Shown here: piece by piece, positions 25,353-37,009 of the stretch
How positions within the stretch are numbered: position 1 is the stretch's first letter
Layout of the letters: every line of letters starts with the position of its first letter
Origin: Ustulina deusta
Taxonomy: Eukaryota; Ascomycota; Sordariomycetes; Xylariales; Xylariaceae
Length of the DNA: 64,000 nucleotides
Direction of reading: 5' to 3'
NCBI GenBank assembly: GCA_023159155.1
Contig: JAJNNX010000001.1
Span: forward strand, 1,178,001 to 1,242,000
Made by a program: the position numbers and the translations under genes
The notes under the pieces: generated by a model
Databases searched by the model: none
Seen by the model: the letters and a program-made list of their open reading frames with translations, nothing else
Told to the model about the DNA's origin: nothing

Positions 25353-26381
25353 TCAAGACATGTTAGCGGACGGCACGCCGATGCCTCCCAACACACCAGG
25401 CAGCATCATGGAAGTCGTTCTCAAGGCATCCCATTCGACTTGATTTTTGACAAGGGCGGTGCCAGCTAGCACTGTGCCGTTGAGACTTACGTTGCCGATT
25501 TCATTGCCATTGCCGTCCTTGATACTCACGCCCTCTGCAATTCGCGGGCAAAGAGCCATACAAGTGCTCGTCATGGCAAAATTGTAACTTATCTGCGCCT
25601 CACCTTCTTCGGCCGCCTCCAGATTAGCTATGACGGCACGAACTGCGCGCTTATATAGTGACAGATAGGCAAGATGCCTCTCCTCGGCACTCATTTCCAC
25701 GCTGATGGGAGACGTGAAAATGGTAAATGGCAATGTCCTTTCCTTTCCACACGTCTTATCTGCAAGTATAGCCCATTCACTTCCATTCTCGGCGTTCTCC
25801 AACCCAAGCTTCATACGATCAACGGGCAGCAGCTGAAGGTGTCGGTGTGGCTGGCTGGCGCCCGAGTGCTCTCCAGAGTTGAAGAAAACAAACAACTCCT
25901 GACCTGCGTTGCGATAGGCTTGTACACAAGCATATGCTGCATCGACGTCACCTATCTCGAGAAGATGTGTCTGAGGCTTAAAATGGCTCGTCGCTAGTAT
26001 GAAATGCTCTGGCACGACGGCAAACTTGTTCAAAACCAGCCGATGAGAGGGCGGAAGCGGTGCGACGAGCAGGGCGGGAGAGGGATTCTCAAAGGGATTG
26101 AATGGCTTTGCGTTCGGCTCTACGGGCTTGGGTGGCTTCGGCTTTTGAGCGAGAGAGGGCGAATAGCGGAGCTGAAACTAACGAGCTGTTAGACCTCTCT
26201 GTGCGGTTCCGACGCCGTCAGACATGTCTGTACGTACAGCGAGCGATCCTACTGGCAGAATGGCAACCTGTGTTGGATAGTAGATCAGATCACCACTGGC
26301 TTGCGCTTTCACAAAGGCGTCTTTTATCAACGTGGGGAGATTTGAGGGCGCAGTTAGCGGTGGCATAGTTACAATTGTCAT
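25353..26381 (-). CDS. APA2: Ap4A phosphorylase / ATP adenylyltransferase (2 exons, 322 aa)
   Basis: Exon 1 26381-26238, intron 26237-26178 (GTACGT...TTAG, 60 bp), exon 2 26177-25353 (TGA). The product is 322 residues, close to yeast Apa1/Apa2 (about 321-325). The HIT-superfamily motif QPHRHLQLLP places its His residues at 159 and 161, and His161 is the position of the adenylylated nucleophile in the yeast enzyme. Other family blocks are DLIYYPTQVAIL, FQLRYSPSL, NPFENPSPALLV, NKFAVVPEHFILAT and AISYNFAMTSTCMALCPR-like sequence. It cleaves diadenosine tetraphosphate with phosphate to ATP and ADP, in cytosol and nucleus. The acceptor TTAG was chosen over the later TTTCAG because it restores the conserved FQLRYS. 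Confidence 0.93.
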
Positions 26382-29300
26382 TTACTCCTGGGAGGGTGGT
26401 GGTGGATTTGACTCTGCAATACTGAAATGCAATTGACTGCTGGACTCGCATCATTGTAGGTGGAGTCTTCCGAGGACCTTCGAAGGTTGGCTTGGAAAAT
26501 GGACAATACCTAAGTACTTTGTACCTATTTGGAGGTTCGGAAGTATAGGGAGCGGTTACGCTTTGCGGCTGCTATCGGCTGCCAGTCGTTAGACTACCTA
26601 CATCCTCTCTACACCTACATGGTATCTAAGAAAGTATATATAGGAGGTAGGTAATAATTAGCGCCTACCTGGTACATACATGTGCCTCCTCCAATACGGT
26701 CCCTCTACAGATCTGGTCACTTGGTAGGTCTGATCTGAAGGTCTGTATTGAGGGTATCTGACTGGGGTTCGAGGTATTTATCCCATTATTTGTGTGGGTT
26801 GGTACCAGCTGCCAAGGGCTGTTTCCCAGTGCCCATTTAGGTCATTACGTCAGGATCCACATACATAGGTCTCTCCCCGCCTTACCTATCTAGGTACTAC
26901 ATACCTGGTAGGTTACACTAGATCAAAACGGCATGCATCTAGCAACAGTCTTTCTAACTTCATCCCGCCTCCGAGCATCATTTTGCTGACTTCTCAAGTT
27001 AAGGTTCCTCGGATAATATATACCTTGTTCTTGAGCAAGTAATATGATAGCTGCTTTGGCTGATTGGCTGGTGAGATGGCTGGGTAACGTGCCTAGGCTT
27101 AGTGATAGTGGGCGGTTAGGTACTTACCTACCTACAAGTCGGATAGACTGGCAACGCTGTAGCACGAAACCAGATGACTTGCATCGCCAGAGAGTCAGTG
27201 ACATGTGGCTACTATTACTCCGTCTCATCAACCTTGTGCGATGGATGTGTTTCGTGCTCTGTAGTTCTCTCAGTCTTGAACACAAAGACCGAATTCTGGG
27301 TGCACACAATGATTAAGCCGAGAAACCTGCTCGTGCAATGGGGTCTGTTGTGCGAGGTCGTAGGAAACCTGCTCTGTCATCTGAATGGCGCCATGTTGCT
27401 AGCAGTACCGTGGGCGGTGGTAGGAGGTTACAATAGTATGACTGCCCAATATCTAATGGGGGTATTCAACTAAATTTGATGCAACAGTGTGAGATTTTCA
27501 GTGTGATTATAACAAACCTACCATCTCTCTGCCTTGCTGTCAAGCAGGGGAGTTCGGACCGGGTTAGTGGGTGCTTGGTGCTAATAACAGTACCTCCCAG
27601 ATACAAAGTACCTGCCAACCAATTGAAGTCCCACACAACGTTCTGAAACACACTTTGGCCTTTTTGGTACCTAGGTACCTACTTGTAGGCTCCGATTCTC
27701 GAGGTCTGCTCCAGGCAGGAACTGTACTTTGTTTATGCGAGTAACTCTTCACTGACAATGTCTATGACCTACATACCTATGGATTACTACTTAGTATGTG
27801 TCAACAATTTTTGTAGTCCCAAAGCTGTCCGTCCATTTCGGATTTCTTGCTCTAAAAGGATAATTCCTCTTCAATGCAAAAAGAAATGGGGCTCTCATTG
27901 GCCGGAAGATTCTCACAACAGGGTGTGCACATACACAAAATGTGCAGCAACAGGATAGGTATTGAGTATCGTGACCGCTACGAACCGCCAAGCTCTTCTG
28001 TGCATTGGGAACACATCTTCCTGGCTGGCTTAGGTACCTAGGCAGAGTTATGGATAGATGAATGGCTTTGTATTATTACTTGGCGCACTGAAAGGACCTG
28101 AGAATGCCTAGACAGATGGTAGGTAATTGTGTAGGTGCCTAATCCGCCAGGTTTAGAGGTAGCAAGTGCACTGGACCGTACTCCTCAGAGCATTCCTCTG
28201 CTTGGCGCCATTGTCAAACAATTGCTGCCGGTGGCATGGTTCCCATATTTGTGCAGTGGAGAAGAGGCGAGAATCGTGTACCTGAACACAGGTAGCGCTC
28301 CCGCTAGAGCAGGGTGGGAGGGTACCTGGCCGGTACACTACTGCAGGGACACCTGCACTGTCCAAGGAGCCGCGCCAACGGTGAATCGACAGCCAATCGA
28401 ATTCCACATTGGGAAACTTCCCAACACGTCGATAGGTCGATGCTCGGAATCCTGTGGGTGGCGCAGGGGGTGAGCGACAAAGAAGCGCTTAAGGTGGCCC
28501 TGGTGCTTGAAGTCTTCCCAGTCTTTGAAAGGCATGGCACGATGTAATAAATGAATGGTGAACATCGCACAGGGAGGCAATGCGTCTTTGTGAGGCACAA
28601 ACATGGACTTATTGGCAGGCTGGTGCACGTGATTGGTCGAGTTGCGCTTACCGACCTGCCACTCGGAATATCAGAGGTACTTGGATGTCCACCCAAGCAT
28701 TCCCGCCCAGGCTGCTGGTATTACTGTACGTACCTGGAGGAGGTAGGGGCTTCAGTACTTAGTAGACAGGCAGGTGAACAAGTGCTGGTATATATAAATG
28801 GATTGAACGCAATTGCACTGCAGTTCATTGCGATTTCCTCTTTTAGCCCCGATTCATTGTTTCGAAGTTGTCCGTGACAACACGGCCGCTATTGTTGACC
28901 TGTCTCCGCGCAACCAACAACAACATCATCACCTCCACCCCGTTCTTTTTCACGCTACCCTGTTGACCAGACTCATTTGCTTTTCCTTCTCAGTCCCTCT
29001 TTTGGTCCCTCCCATCTTTGTCTCCTACGATCCGGACAGGCCTTTACCTACATTTGTATCAACACTCGTTACCTTGCTCATCGTTTCGATTCCGCCCTGG
29101 AGGAGAAGACCAAGAAGCATCGGCATTCGAGTTCGTCCCTGGTCACCAATCAGGATAGGCCGATACAGTAAACCGTCTTGAGTGTAAGCATCCCCTACAT
29201 CCTCTACATTCCATTTCATCTTGTTTGCTTCGGTGCTCCTCTCTCGGTCATACGGTACCTGACACACAAATCACTCGATGATACTTTGCCACCAACCGCC

Positions 29301-29748
29301 TCTTCTCATTGTTACCGCCTTTCTAGCGATTCCTTACACAATCTCCATTATCCACTTACACCGGGAAATTAACAATAACCAACCCCATCCTTCCCACAAA
29401 GAAGAAACACTTTGATTCATCTGCTACAAGACTCTCGCCTTGAGACCCTCGTACTCTCCCTGCCACCTACCCGTTTACATAATTCTCTTCACTTCACAAT
29501 CATTCCCTTTGGGTTTCATGCTTCACACTTCATCTGTTGTATTCATACTCGTATGGTTATTTAAAGCAACAAATAAACCGTCTTAATCAACAATTCCTCA
29601 GAGTTTCCCTCTATTTCTACGCCACAAAACATTAGGTTTGCATGGCTATAAATTGGCAATCAACCATACTGATTACTCCTATAGCTTCCGGTCCATTGCT
29701 ACCTTCGTTTCCGTATCAATACTTTCGTTAGCTGGTACTAGCGTCAAG
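26382..29748. other. 3.4-kb intergenic region; long leader of the GH55 gene
   Basis: Divergent promoters of APA2 and the GH55 gene. The part at 26,500-28,150 is rich in CCTACCTA, AGGTACCT and CCTAGGTACCTA words. The last ~900 bp (28,850-29,748) are pyrimidine-rich, as in long 5' leaders of strongly expressed fungal genes. Frames at 28153-28696 overlap on both strands and are not convincing. No RNA gene seen. Confidence 0.45.
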
Positions 29749-32538
29749 ATGGGTCTCTTCAAGATCCTCGCAATGTCTGCAGCTGTGCTGCAGCTTGCTA
29801 CCCAAGGAGCTACCGCTGTTCCGGGCAGCGGCTTGCAGCGACGAGATGATGCCGCTTCCCAGTACTGGGTCTCAACAATCAAGCGCCAGGGAGTTGCTGC
29901 GTTCGCCACCGAGTCTAACTACAAGGTATTCCGCAACGTCAAAGACTATGGCGCGAAAGGAGACGGTGTAACCGACGACACTGATGCCATCAACAAGGCG
30001 GTCACAGACGGCCCTGGTCGATGTATCGACAAGTGCGACTCCCGCACCACCCATCCCGCCATCGTGTACTTCCCTTCTGGCACCTACTCAGTCAAGAAAT
30101 CCATCATCCAAACATACTACACTCAATTTGTGGGCGATGCTCTCAATATCCCAACCATCAAGGGGTCCGCTGATTTCTCTGGCATGGGCGTGATCGATGC
30201 GAACCCGTATGATTACACCACAGGCCAAGATCCACCTCCCAATTGGTACATCAATCAGAACAACTTCTTCCGTCAGATTCGCAACTTTATCATCGATATG
30301 ACGGATATGCCGATCAGTATTCAGAACGCGAGCGCTGGCATACATTGGCAGGTGGCTCAGGCTACAAGCTTGCAGAACATCGTCATCAACATGAACCCTG
30401 CTACCTCGGACAACTACCAAAAAGGTCTTTTCATCGAGAATGGATCTGGAGGTTTCATGGCAGACCTCACCTTCAACGGCGGAGGCATTGGCGCTGATAT
30501 TGGTAGCCAGCAGTTCACCACTCGCAACCTAACCTTCAACAACTGCAATACCGCTGTTCACATGATCTGGGACTGGGTTTGGTTGATGCAAGGAGTGACC
30601 ATCAACGGTGGCCAGGTAGGTATTAACATGACCAGTGACACCTTTGATACTATGAAGGTCGGATCATTGCTACTCCTCGACAGTAAGTTCTCGAATGTTC
30701 CCGTCGGCATCAGCACCCTCTACGAGCCCAATAACCAGTACACCAATAATACCCTCATCCTAAGCAATGTGGACATGAGCGAGGGTGTTCCGGTTGCTGT
30801 CCATTACGCAAAGGACGGAAGCTCTTTGCTGGAGGGAAACAAGGTCATAGAAGGTTGGGTCCAGGGCAAAGATTACAGCAGTGGGAAGGGTCAAGCCATC
30901 CAGACGGCTCAAGACAAGATTACGATGCCTGATGTTCTTCTGGCCGGTGACGGAAAGGTTTTCACGCGCACCAAGCCTCAATATGAGGCCGTCGCGGCCA
31001 GTCGCTTCATAAGTGTTAAGTCAGCTGGTGCTGCAGGCAATGGCAAGGCGGATGATACTGCCGCAATCCAAAAGGTCTTCGATAGTGCCAAGGACGGCGA
31101 CGTTGTCTACTTCGATCACGGTGCATATCTCATCTCTGATACCGTCCATATTCCCAAGAACATCAAGATTACCGGAGAAATGTGGCCCCTCCTTATGGCT
31201 ACAGGCGAAAAGTTTGCGGATGCCAGCAAACCTGTTGCGGTTTTCGAGGTCGGCAAGCCTGGTGATGTCGGCAACGTGGAGATGTCTGATTTGATCATCG
31301 AGACCAAAGGCGCCCTCCCCGGTGCCATTCTCATGGAGTGGAATCTAGCCGGGTCAGAGAATGGCGCCGCAGGCTTGTGGGATGTTCACTTCCGCGTTGG
31401 GGGCACAGCCGGGACTGAACTCCAGTCTGATCATTGCAGCAAGAATCCTAATGCGACTACTGCGGTTGACGACAACTGCAAGGGCACCTTCTTAATGCTT
31501 CACCTTACTAAGACTGCCTCAGCCTATATCGAAAATTGCTGGTTCTGGGTCGCCGATCATGAACTCGATCGTGCAGACCATAACCAAATCAACATCTACA
31601 ATGGTCGTGGCGTTTTGATCGAATCCCAGAACCCGGTTTGGCTGTGGGGAACCGCATCCGAGCATAGTGTCCTGTACAACTACCAGATTTCCAACGCCGA
31701 GAATACATTTATTGGGCTCGCCCAGACCGAGACTGCCTATATGCAAGGCAACCCCGACGCTACCCAAGGGGTGACTGTGCTTGAAGGCTATTTCGACCCA
31801 GAGTTCAAAGAGACCTGTGACGGCTCATCTGACAAATGTGCTCGAACTTGGGGCATGAGAATCACCAATTCTTCGGACGTGTTTGTCATTGGTGCTGGCA
31901 TGTACAGCTTCTTCAACAACTATGCCCAAGAATGCGTTGGTGGCCAGAACTGCCAGGATAACATGATCAGTGTCGAAAATTCACATGTTACCATGTATGG
32001 TATTAGCACTAAGGCATCTATAAACATGCTTACAGTCAATTCCAAATCCATGGCACTCGACAAGGATAATCGCAATACATTCTGCGCCGCCATTGCCAAG
32101 TATGAGGGTGGCTCCGGTTATGGATCGGGCTCTAATTCGAGCAGCTCCTTGCCAGTCTCTACCGTCTCATCCACAACTTCAACCCATTTGCCTACTGGGA
32201 CTGCGGGCACGGGCTCCTCGAGCGGTGGTGCTGGTGACAACCCAACTCAGACATCTACCCCTCAAATCGCATCTCCGACAGGCGGCTACGGTCAACCTGG
32301 GGGAGATGCGACCCCCACAACTCCCGCCTCCTTACCTTCAGCAACTACTACTATTATTTTCTCGTCGCCTCAGAGTTCAGATAGTGGCAATTCCCAGCCG
32401 CCCCAAAGTACTCCTGGTGATGTAGTTTCAACTCCATCTCCAACCCCAGGCTCAGGGGGCTCTGGTGGTGACAGCTCTCCGGTTACGATTACAGTTACCG
32501 AGACAGTGACTGCTGCTGGCACTTGCCAAACACCCTAG
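29749..32538 (+). CDS. Secreted GH55 beta-1,3-glucanase (intronless, 929 aa)
   Basis: ATG 29749 (CAAGATGGG context) was preferred over the upstream TTG-led frame because it starts a clear signal peptide: MGLFKILAMSAAVLQLATQG with cleavage near residue 23, then a Kex2-like Arg-Arg at 31-32. Two pectate-lyase-like right-handed beta-helix modules follow, as in GH55: the first begins at FRNVKDYGAKGDGVTDDTDA (about 61-80), the second at FISVKSAGAAGNGKADDTAA (about 420-440). Conserved W- and G-rich blocks include GLWDVHFRVGG, NCWFWVADHELD and QNPVWLWGTASEHS. From about 788 the chain is a Ser/Thr/Pro/Gly linker ending in VTITVTETVTAAG. GH55 enzymes are exo- or endo-acting beta-1,3-glucanases used in wall turnover or in attacking fungal and algal glucan. 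The frame continues in register past the stop (see 32539-32721). Confidence 0.92.
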   Translation: MGLFKILAMSAAVLQLATQGATAVPGSGLQRRDDAASQYWVSTIKRQGVAAFATESNYKVFRNVKDYGAKGDGVTDDTDAINKAVTDGPGRCIDKCDSRTTHPAIVYFPSGTYSVKKSIIQTYYTQFVGDALNIPTIKGSADFSGMGVIDANPYDYTTGQDPPPNWYINQNNFFRQIRNFIIDMTDMPISIQNASAGIHWQVAQATSLQNIVINMNPATSDNYQKGLFIENGSGGFMADLTFNGGGIGADIGSQQFTTRNLTFNNCNTAVHMIWDWVWLMQGVTINGGQVGINMTSDTFDTMKVGSLLLLDSKFSNVPVGISTLYEPNNQYTNNTLILSNVDMSEGVPVAVHYAKDGSSLLEGNKVIEGWVQGKDYSSGKGQAIQTAQDKITMPDVLLAGDGKVFTRTKPQYEAVAASRFISVKSAGAAGNGKADDTAAIQKVFDSAKDGDVVYFDHGAYLISDTVHIPKNIKITGEMWPLLMATGEKFADASKPVAVFEVGKPGDVGNVEMSDLIIETKGALPGAILMEWNLAGSENGAAGLWDVHFRVGGTAGTELQSDHCSKNPNATTAVDDNCKGTFLMLHLTKTASAYIENCWFWVADHELDRADHNQINIYNGRGVLIESQNPVWLWGTASEHSVLYNYQISNAENTFIGLAQTETAYMQGNPDATQGVTVLEGYFDPEFKETCDGSSDKCARTWGMRITNSSDVFVIGAGMYSFFNNYAQECVGGQNCQDNMISVENSHVTMYGISTKASINMLTVNSKSMALDKDNRNTFCAAIAKYEGGSGYGSGSNSSSSLPVSTVSSTTSTHLPTGTAGTGSSSGGAGDNPTQTSTPQIASPTGGYGQPGGDATPTTPASLPSATTTIIFSSPQSSDSGNSQPPQSTPGDVVSTPSPTPGSGGSGGDSSPVTITVTETVTAAGTCQTP

Positions 32539-32721
32539 GAAGGGATGACCAGCACCGGCCATATAGGTACGAAGGCGCGATCATCGAGCGTCGTGACTGT
32601 TTTCACCACCATCGCGCCTTGCATAGCAGTAACCATCACAGTCTTCGTCCAGGGCACCACACCTTTGATTGTGCCATCAACAACAACGACAACAACACCT
32701 CGCGTGTCGTCTTGTTCTTAG
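32539..32721 (+). other. In-frame extension after the GH55 TAG stop (60 codons)
   Basis: Immediately after TAG (32536-32538) the same frame stays open for 60 codons until TAG 32719-32721. It reads as the same kind of sequence as the end of the gene: VVTVFTTIAPCIAVTITV, then VPSTTTTTTPRVSSC. That Val/Thr alternation is typical of C-terminal tails of fungal secreted wall proteins. A CAG-to-TAG (C to T) change would explain the stop. Confidence 0.55.
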
Positions 32722-33506
32722 TGCAAATCCTTCATCTTCAACCCTTACTACGTTTGTTATATACCTCGAACTGTTCAGGCAGGCTATCTGGTCTCCTCCG
32801 TATATTCGCGCTTCACTTCTTCTAGTGGCCCTGGAGGCATTGGCTATATCGGACTTTCTTGTTCGAGAGTGGCATAGGGACTCGGCGGCTTTGGTGTGAA
32901 GGAGTTAGTTAGGCTTAGATTTGCACTTCACTTTTCCAGGACCCCACGGGCTATACCAGTTCCTCACGAAAGTGGGCGTTGACCAATACGGTCGGCTTCT
33001 AGGGGCGCTTCAGACAGAAATAGATATGCTTGCATAAGAACAAACTATGACTTGCCGTACATTGCCTGCATGTGATTACTAGGGAAATAAGAAAGATGTG
33101 CTGGAAATGTACGTGACTGCTAAGCCACATCTAAGGTGGCGTTTCATTTAGTGTAGACTTAGGTACAATGGGTACGTAATCACCCCACCATGTGGCGCAT
33201 TTGATGTAGGTACCTACGAGGTGTACCTGGTAGGTGGTGACCTAATGTCCGACACTTCAGTCAACGTCATCGGTTGGCCCTTTTTCCCCAAAGTCAATTT
33301 GAAGGGATTGGGATTGGAATTGCCATTGGCAAGATTGGCTTCTTGGTGCTCCCACAAACCTCCATTACTTTCTAAATATCTAAACAACGAGCTCTGCGTG
33401 CATTCTGCTTATTTGCATTCGATTTTTTTTTCTCCGTCTTCTCTTTCTTCTTCTTCTTTCAGCGTGATCCTTGCAGTACGTATTCTATGCACCTCCTCGG
33501 TTTCCA
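32722..33506. other. Intergenic; FIT promoter
   Basis: GH55 3' flank, then the promoter of the FIT gene with AGGTACCT / GTACCTGGTAGGT words at 33,205-33,240 and a pyrimidine tract (TTTTTTTTCTCCGTCTTCTC) at 33,423-33,460 just upstream of the start. No gene seen. Confidence 0.5.
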
Positions 33507-34584
33507 ATGGCTGAAGACAACCGCTCCCTCAGATCGCGAGAAGCCCGGATGGCTGGCGGCAGCGACATCGACGGCGCCGCCTCTTCCACATCCAAAGCGC
33601 CCACAATGACAACAACAACAACAACGACAACGACAACAACACGCAGCTCGCCATTCCTGCCCACGCCACTCGAAACCCTCCTCCTCGCCGTGTACCCCTC
33701 GATCCTGATCTTCGGCACGCTGTTCTCGGCGCTGTCCCCCGAAACCCGCGGGGCGCCCTACGATTTCGCGCGGCAGGCCCACGTCCAGGCGCTCGCGCCG
33801 TCGTACTTTGCGCGAAAAGACAACCTGTTCAACGTCCTCTTCGTCAAGCGCGGGTGGCTGTGGATCACGGTCGCGTTCCTCGCCTTCGTCGCCACGCACC
33901 CGACGTTCCGGGGCGGCAGGATGGCCGCCAGGGCCGCGTCCCGCTGGGCCCTCGTCACCGGCTGGTGGATCCTCGTCACGCAGTGGTGCTTCGGCCCGCC
34001 CCTCATCGATCGCGGGTTCCGGTTCACCGGGGGCCGGTGCGAGGTTGCGCGCGACGCCGTCGCCGCGGGCACGGCCGACCAGAAGGAGCTTTTCACTGCC
34101 GCGGCGTGCAGGGCGGCCGGCGGGAACTGGAACGGCGGACACGACATCTCCGGACATGTCTTCTTGCTGGTCCTGGGAAGCTGCTTCCTCGCCCAAGAGG
34201 TCGTCTGGGTCGTCCTGAGAGCGGGCGCGAAGATCGTGGGCAGCGGAGATGATCGCGCCATCGTCATGGGCGACGGGGCCTTGAAGGGCGCGGGGGTCGA
34301 GGCTGATCACACGGCCGAAGCGCATGAGAGGCACCTAGGTGTTGGTGGGAAGTTTGCGTTGGGTGTCGTGGGATTGTCGCTCTGGATGTTGCTCATGACC
34401 GCTGCTTATTTTCACACGTGGTTTGAAAAGGTTGGTTTCCCTCCCTCGACATTTCACTTGTCGTTGCTAATCTTTCCCGCAGTTCACTGGGCTACTTGTC
34501 GCTTCCATGGCCGTGTACGCCGTCTATATCCTCCCGAGATGGATACCGGCATTAAGAGGGCTCGTAGGGCTACCGGGCATATAG
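33507..34584 (+). CDS. SCS3: FIT-family (fat storage-inducing transmembrane / Scs3) protein (2 exons, 341 aa)
   Basis: Exon 1 33507-34430, intron 34431-34482 (52 bp, donor GTTGGT is weak but the acceptor CGCAG is strong), exon 2 34483-34584 (TAG). FIT proteins are ER membrane enzymes related to lipid phosphatases; they cleave acyl-CoA and support lipid-droplet budding and phospholipid balance. The signature NGGHDISGHVFLL is present with the catalytic His at residue 217, and the second catalytic His at residue 303 in AAYFHTWFEK. About six hydrophobic segments are visible, for example near 60-85, 115-137, 145-165, 215-240, 280-305 and, in exon 2, FTGLLVASMAVYAVYILP. The N-terminus (1-50) is polar with a run of threonines. 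In-frame ATGs at 33549 and 33606 are alternative starts. Confidence 0.9.
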
Positions 34585-35659
34585 AACTGAGATGGACAAT
34601 AGATTCAGGAGAGAAGCCCCTGGAGCATTTGTATATGGACGGATGCATGGCGCACATAACGAAGCATTGCAATTATTACGGCGAGTCTACTATTCGGAAT
34701 AATCGTCGGGAGTTATCTTCACCTCAATACTCATCACCTTTGATTTCACTTCCCTAGCCCCGAGAACAATGTTGTATGTAGGACCCTGCACTCTGCATTC
34801 AAGGGCTCTCTGCTATACCCATACCTACCTAGGTGGCCTACCTACCTCCCTTCCAAATGCGCTAAACTTACATGGACAGTTGAGAGAGGTAAACAATTAA
34901 TTTTCGCAAATATCGTAACGAGTGACACAACTAATTGCCATGTAATTAGACAGTAGGTGGGATTTAGGAAGCATGACCCATTTTTTGCCCGAAACACTCC
35001 TATTTTCCTAGCGAGACAGAGCCACCTCATCCTACCTAATGAACCGTATTACCTAGCTCATGCGAAGAACTTGCCACGATCGGAGACACTACCAAGTTGG
35101 CGGAGTCGCCGTTGTAAAGTTCAATCTAGGGACCGGTACCGATGTTTTGGATCCCGGGCAATGTATTGGCCGATGGGTTCTTGACGTCGGAGTTCAGACT
35201 GCTGGCGTAGTGATGCTAGAGATAACTACAGTTGTTGCGCAAAGGCTGGCCTGTGCGGTAGCCTGTGGAGTTTGGTCTGGTGGCACTTGTTAATTTAAAG
35301 CATCTGCGCACATGATGACGACTCCTCATAACACTACTGTGGACGGTGCGGACCGGAAGTCATCTAACTCTAATTATCACCACATCTGGTCTCAATTTTC
35401 TCTCATGATCGAACTCAGAGCTGAAAATATGGTTTACTTGCACATTAGTTTGGTTTGGTTAGGTACACACATGACAGTATTGAGGTGAAGATCTACAATT
35501 ATAATGCGATATATGATGCATGTTAGTTTCCATAAAATTGGTTGTACGAAGTGGATATATGAGGAAATAGATTTGCTACAAACCGCCGTCACACAGAGTA
35601 ATTCCAAATGCAATGCCAAAATATTTTATGTCCTGTGGGTATTTGTGGCAGAATTACAT
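34585..35659. other. Intergenic, next to a decayed P450
   Basis: FIT 3' flank; CCTACCTAGGTGGCCTACCTACC words at 34,826-34,850. The right part may include the lost 3' end of the P450, but I cannot see a heme-binding FxxGxRxCxG motif. No other gene. Confidence 0.45.
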
Positions 35660-36620
35660 GAGATTTCCAGGCTCCGGAAAATATTCTTCGTTGTCGTGAA
35701 GCGAGTAGAAATCAGCACCCACGGATACGGCTTTCGGCACCACATGTTCGTTAACGGTGAGGACGTCGGTCTTCGAAGCAGGAGACAATTGCCGCCATGG
35801 GGTTGCTGGGTACAGCTGGTGACATCCTCAGCGGGTCGTCAATGCAGGCACGAGGATAGTGACAGTTTGGTAGGGTTGGCCCACTCCGGATTTCGCTACG
35901 GCTGTTGAAGCTATATCTGATCTCCTGGATTCAGCTTGGATAGAAATCAGGATTGCGTGACAAATAGAGGAAAGCGGCGCCGACGGCCGCAGCAGCGATA
36001 TCGCCTCCTGGAGAGTCGGATTGTTAGCAATGTGTATAGACTACACTCGGGGAAGCCTTGGCACAAACCTCTAATCGTGAGCGACATGGCTTCAGTCCAG
36101 AGATCGAGATGCTTCATGTCTTCTGACTCAGCGTCGAGACATCCGGAACGTGCGCGTAGAAGTCTTGATGGGCATACTTTTCTGGGTCACGATAATACTA
36201 ATCATAGTCTGCAACAAGTCAGTGAAGTGGTCCCATGAAGGGTACAAGAAATGGCCAACAAGCGCGCAAGTGGATTTTATGTATAAAGGGGGACGCCATG
36301 TTGATATTGCAGCCGTAGTTGCCCAGAGGGATGGCATAACCAGAAAGCGATTGGTCTCGTCCGTTTGGAGGCAGAGATCATGACTGAATAGAAGATAGCC
36401 CATGATATCTACGCCCAGCCGTTTAGTCCGATCCGTGGTGTTGACGGGATCTGATGGAGATGCTAGCAGCTGTCTCAGGAAGATATCCACGGGGCTGGAA
36501 AGGGTGGACTCCAAGGTACGCATCGGCCGCTTGGAGGCGGTGGCGCCGACAATCTTTCGCTTCGCGCGATACAAGTATATGTCGATAGCGACTAAGAGGA
36601 TGGAGTTCGGCACCCTGGGT
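35660..36620 (-). pseudogene. Decayed cytochrome P450
   Basis: Fragments of a fungal P450 lie in order on the minus strand but in different frames. About 36500-36340: DIFLRQLL, TDRTKRLGVDIMGYLLF and QTDETNRFL. About 36135-36070: ESEDMKHLDLWTEAM. After a plausible 61-bp intron (36068-36008): the I-helix region GGDIAAAAVGAAFLYLSRNP, where the usual GGDTT is GGDIA. About 35905-35820: CHYPRACIDDPLRMSPAVP, a degraded ExxR-helix region (usual ACIDEALRMSP). About 35757-35665: HVVPKAVSVGADFYSLHDN and EEYFPEP. At least two frameshifts and several stops separate the pieces, and neither a heme-Cys block nor a membrane-anchor start is visible. The parent enzyme's substrate cannot be inferred. It ends within 400 bp of the AT-rich compartment. 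Confidence 0.8.
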
Positions 36621-37009
36621 CGTATCCTTGAGAAAGCGTAGAAATCTGGTTATTTGCATGTTGGTGCGTTTTCGTGGCTCTAGCAGCAGCACTGTTACAC
36701 GGTCCGCTACGGAAAAGATTCTGGGGGTGTTCTTGCGAACCTCGGACAGCATGGGCGCGACTAGGTGGCGCAACGTCCCTGGAGTTTTCTTAATATTCTG
36801 CGCGGCTGTAGAGGCCCAGAGCGTGTAGCTGATAACAGCCTCGATCTACTCCTTGTCGTGACTCAAGGCCTTCCCACCAGCCATACGTAGCCCAGGCGAT
36901 GACTCGAGTGATAGCGTCTAAGCTAACACCCCCCCTTGCGAACCACCCCATCGCGACCCAGCCACCAAAATAGCCACCCACCAACTTTCGAAGCCATTAT
37001 TCATAGCAC
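36621..37009. other. Transition to the AT-rich compartment
   Basis: May hold the degraded 5' end of the P450 (an open minus-strand frame at 36423-36773 has no clear P450 motif). Base composition is still normal until about 37,000. Confidence 0.4.

Noticed and set aside
28153..28696. Overlapping frames of up to 130 codons on both strands
   Set aside because: Open in several frames at once, no domain, and located in the GH55 upstream region.
33459..34334. Long minus-strand frame of 291 codons
   Set aside because: It lies opposite the FIT gene; its Arg/Asp/Gly-rich translation is the usual shadow of a GC-rich exon, and the plus strand carries the FIT signature.
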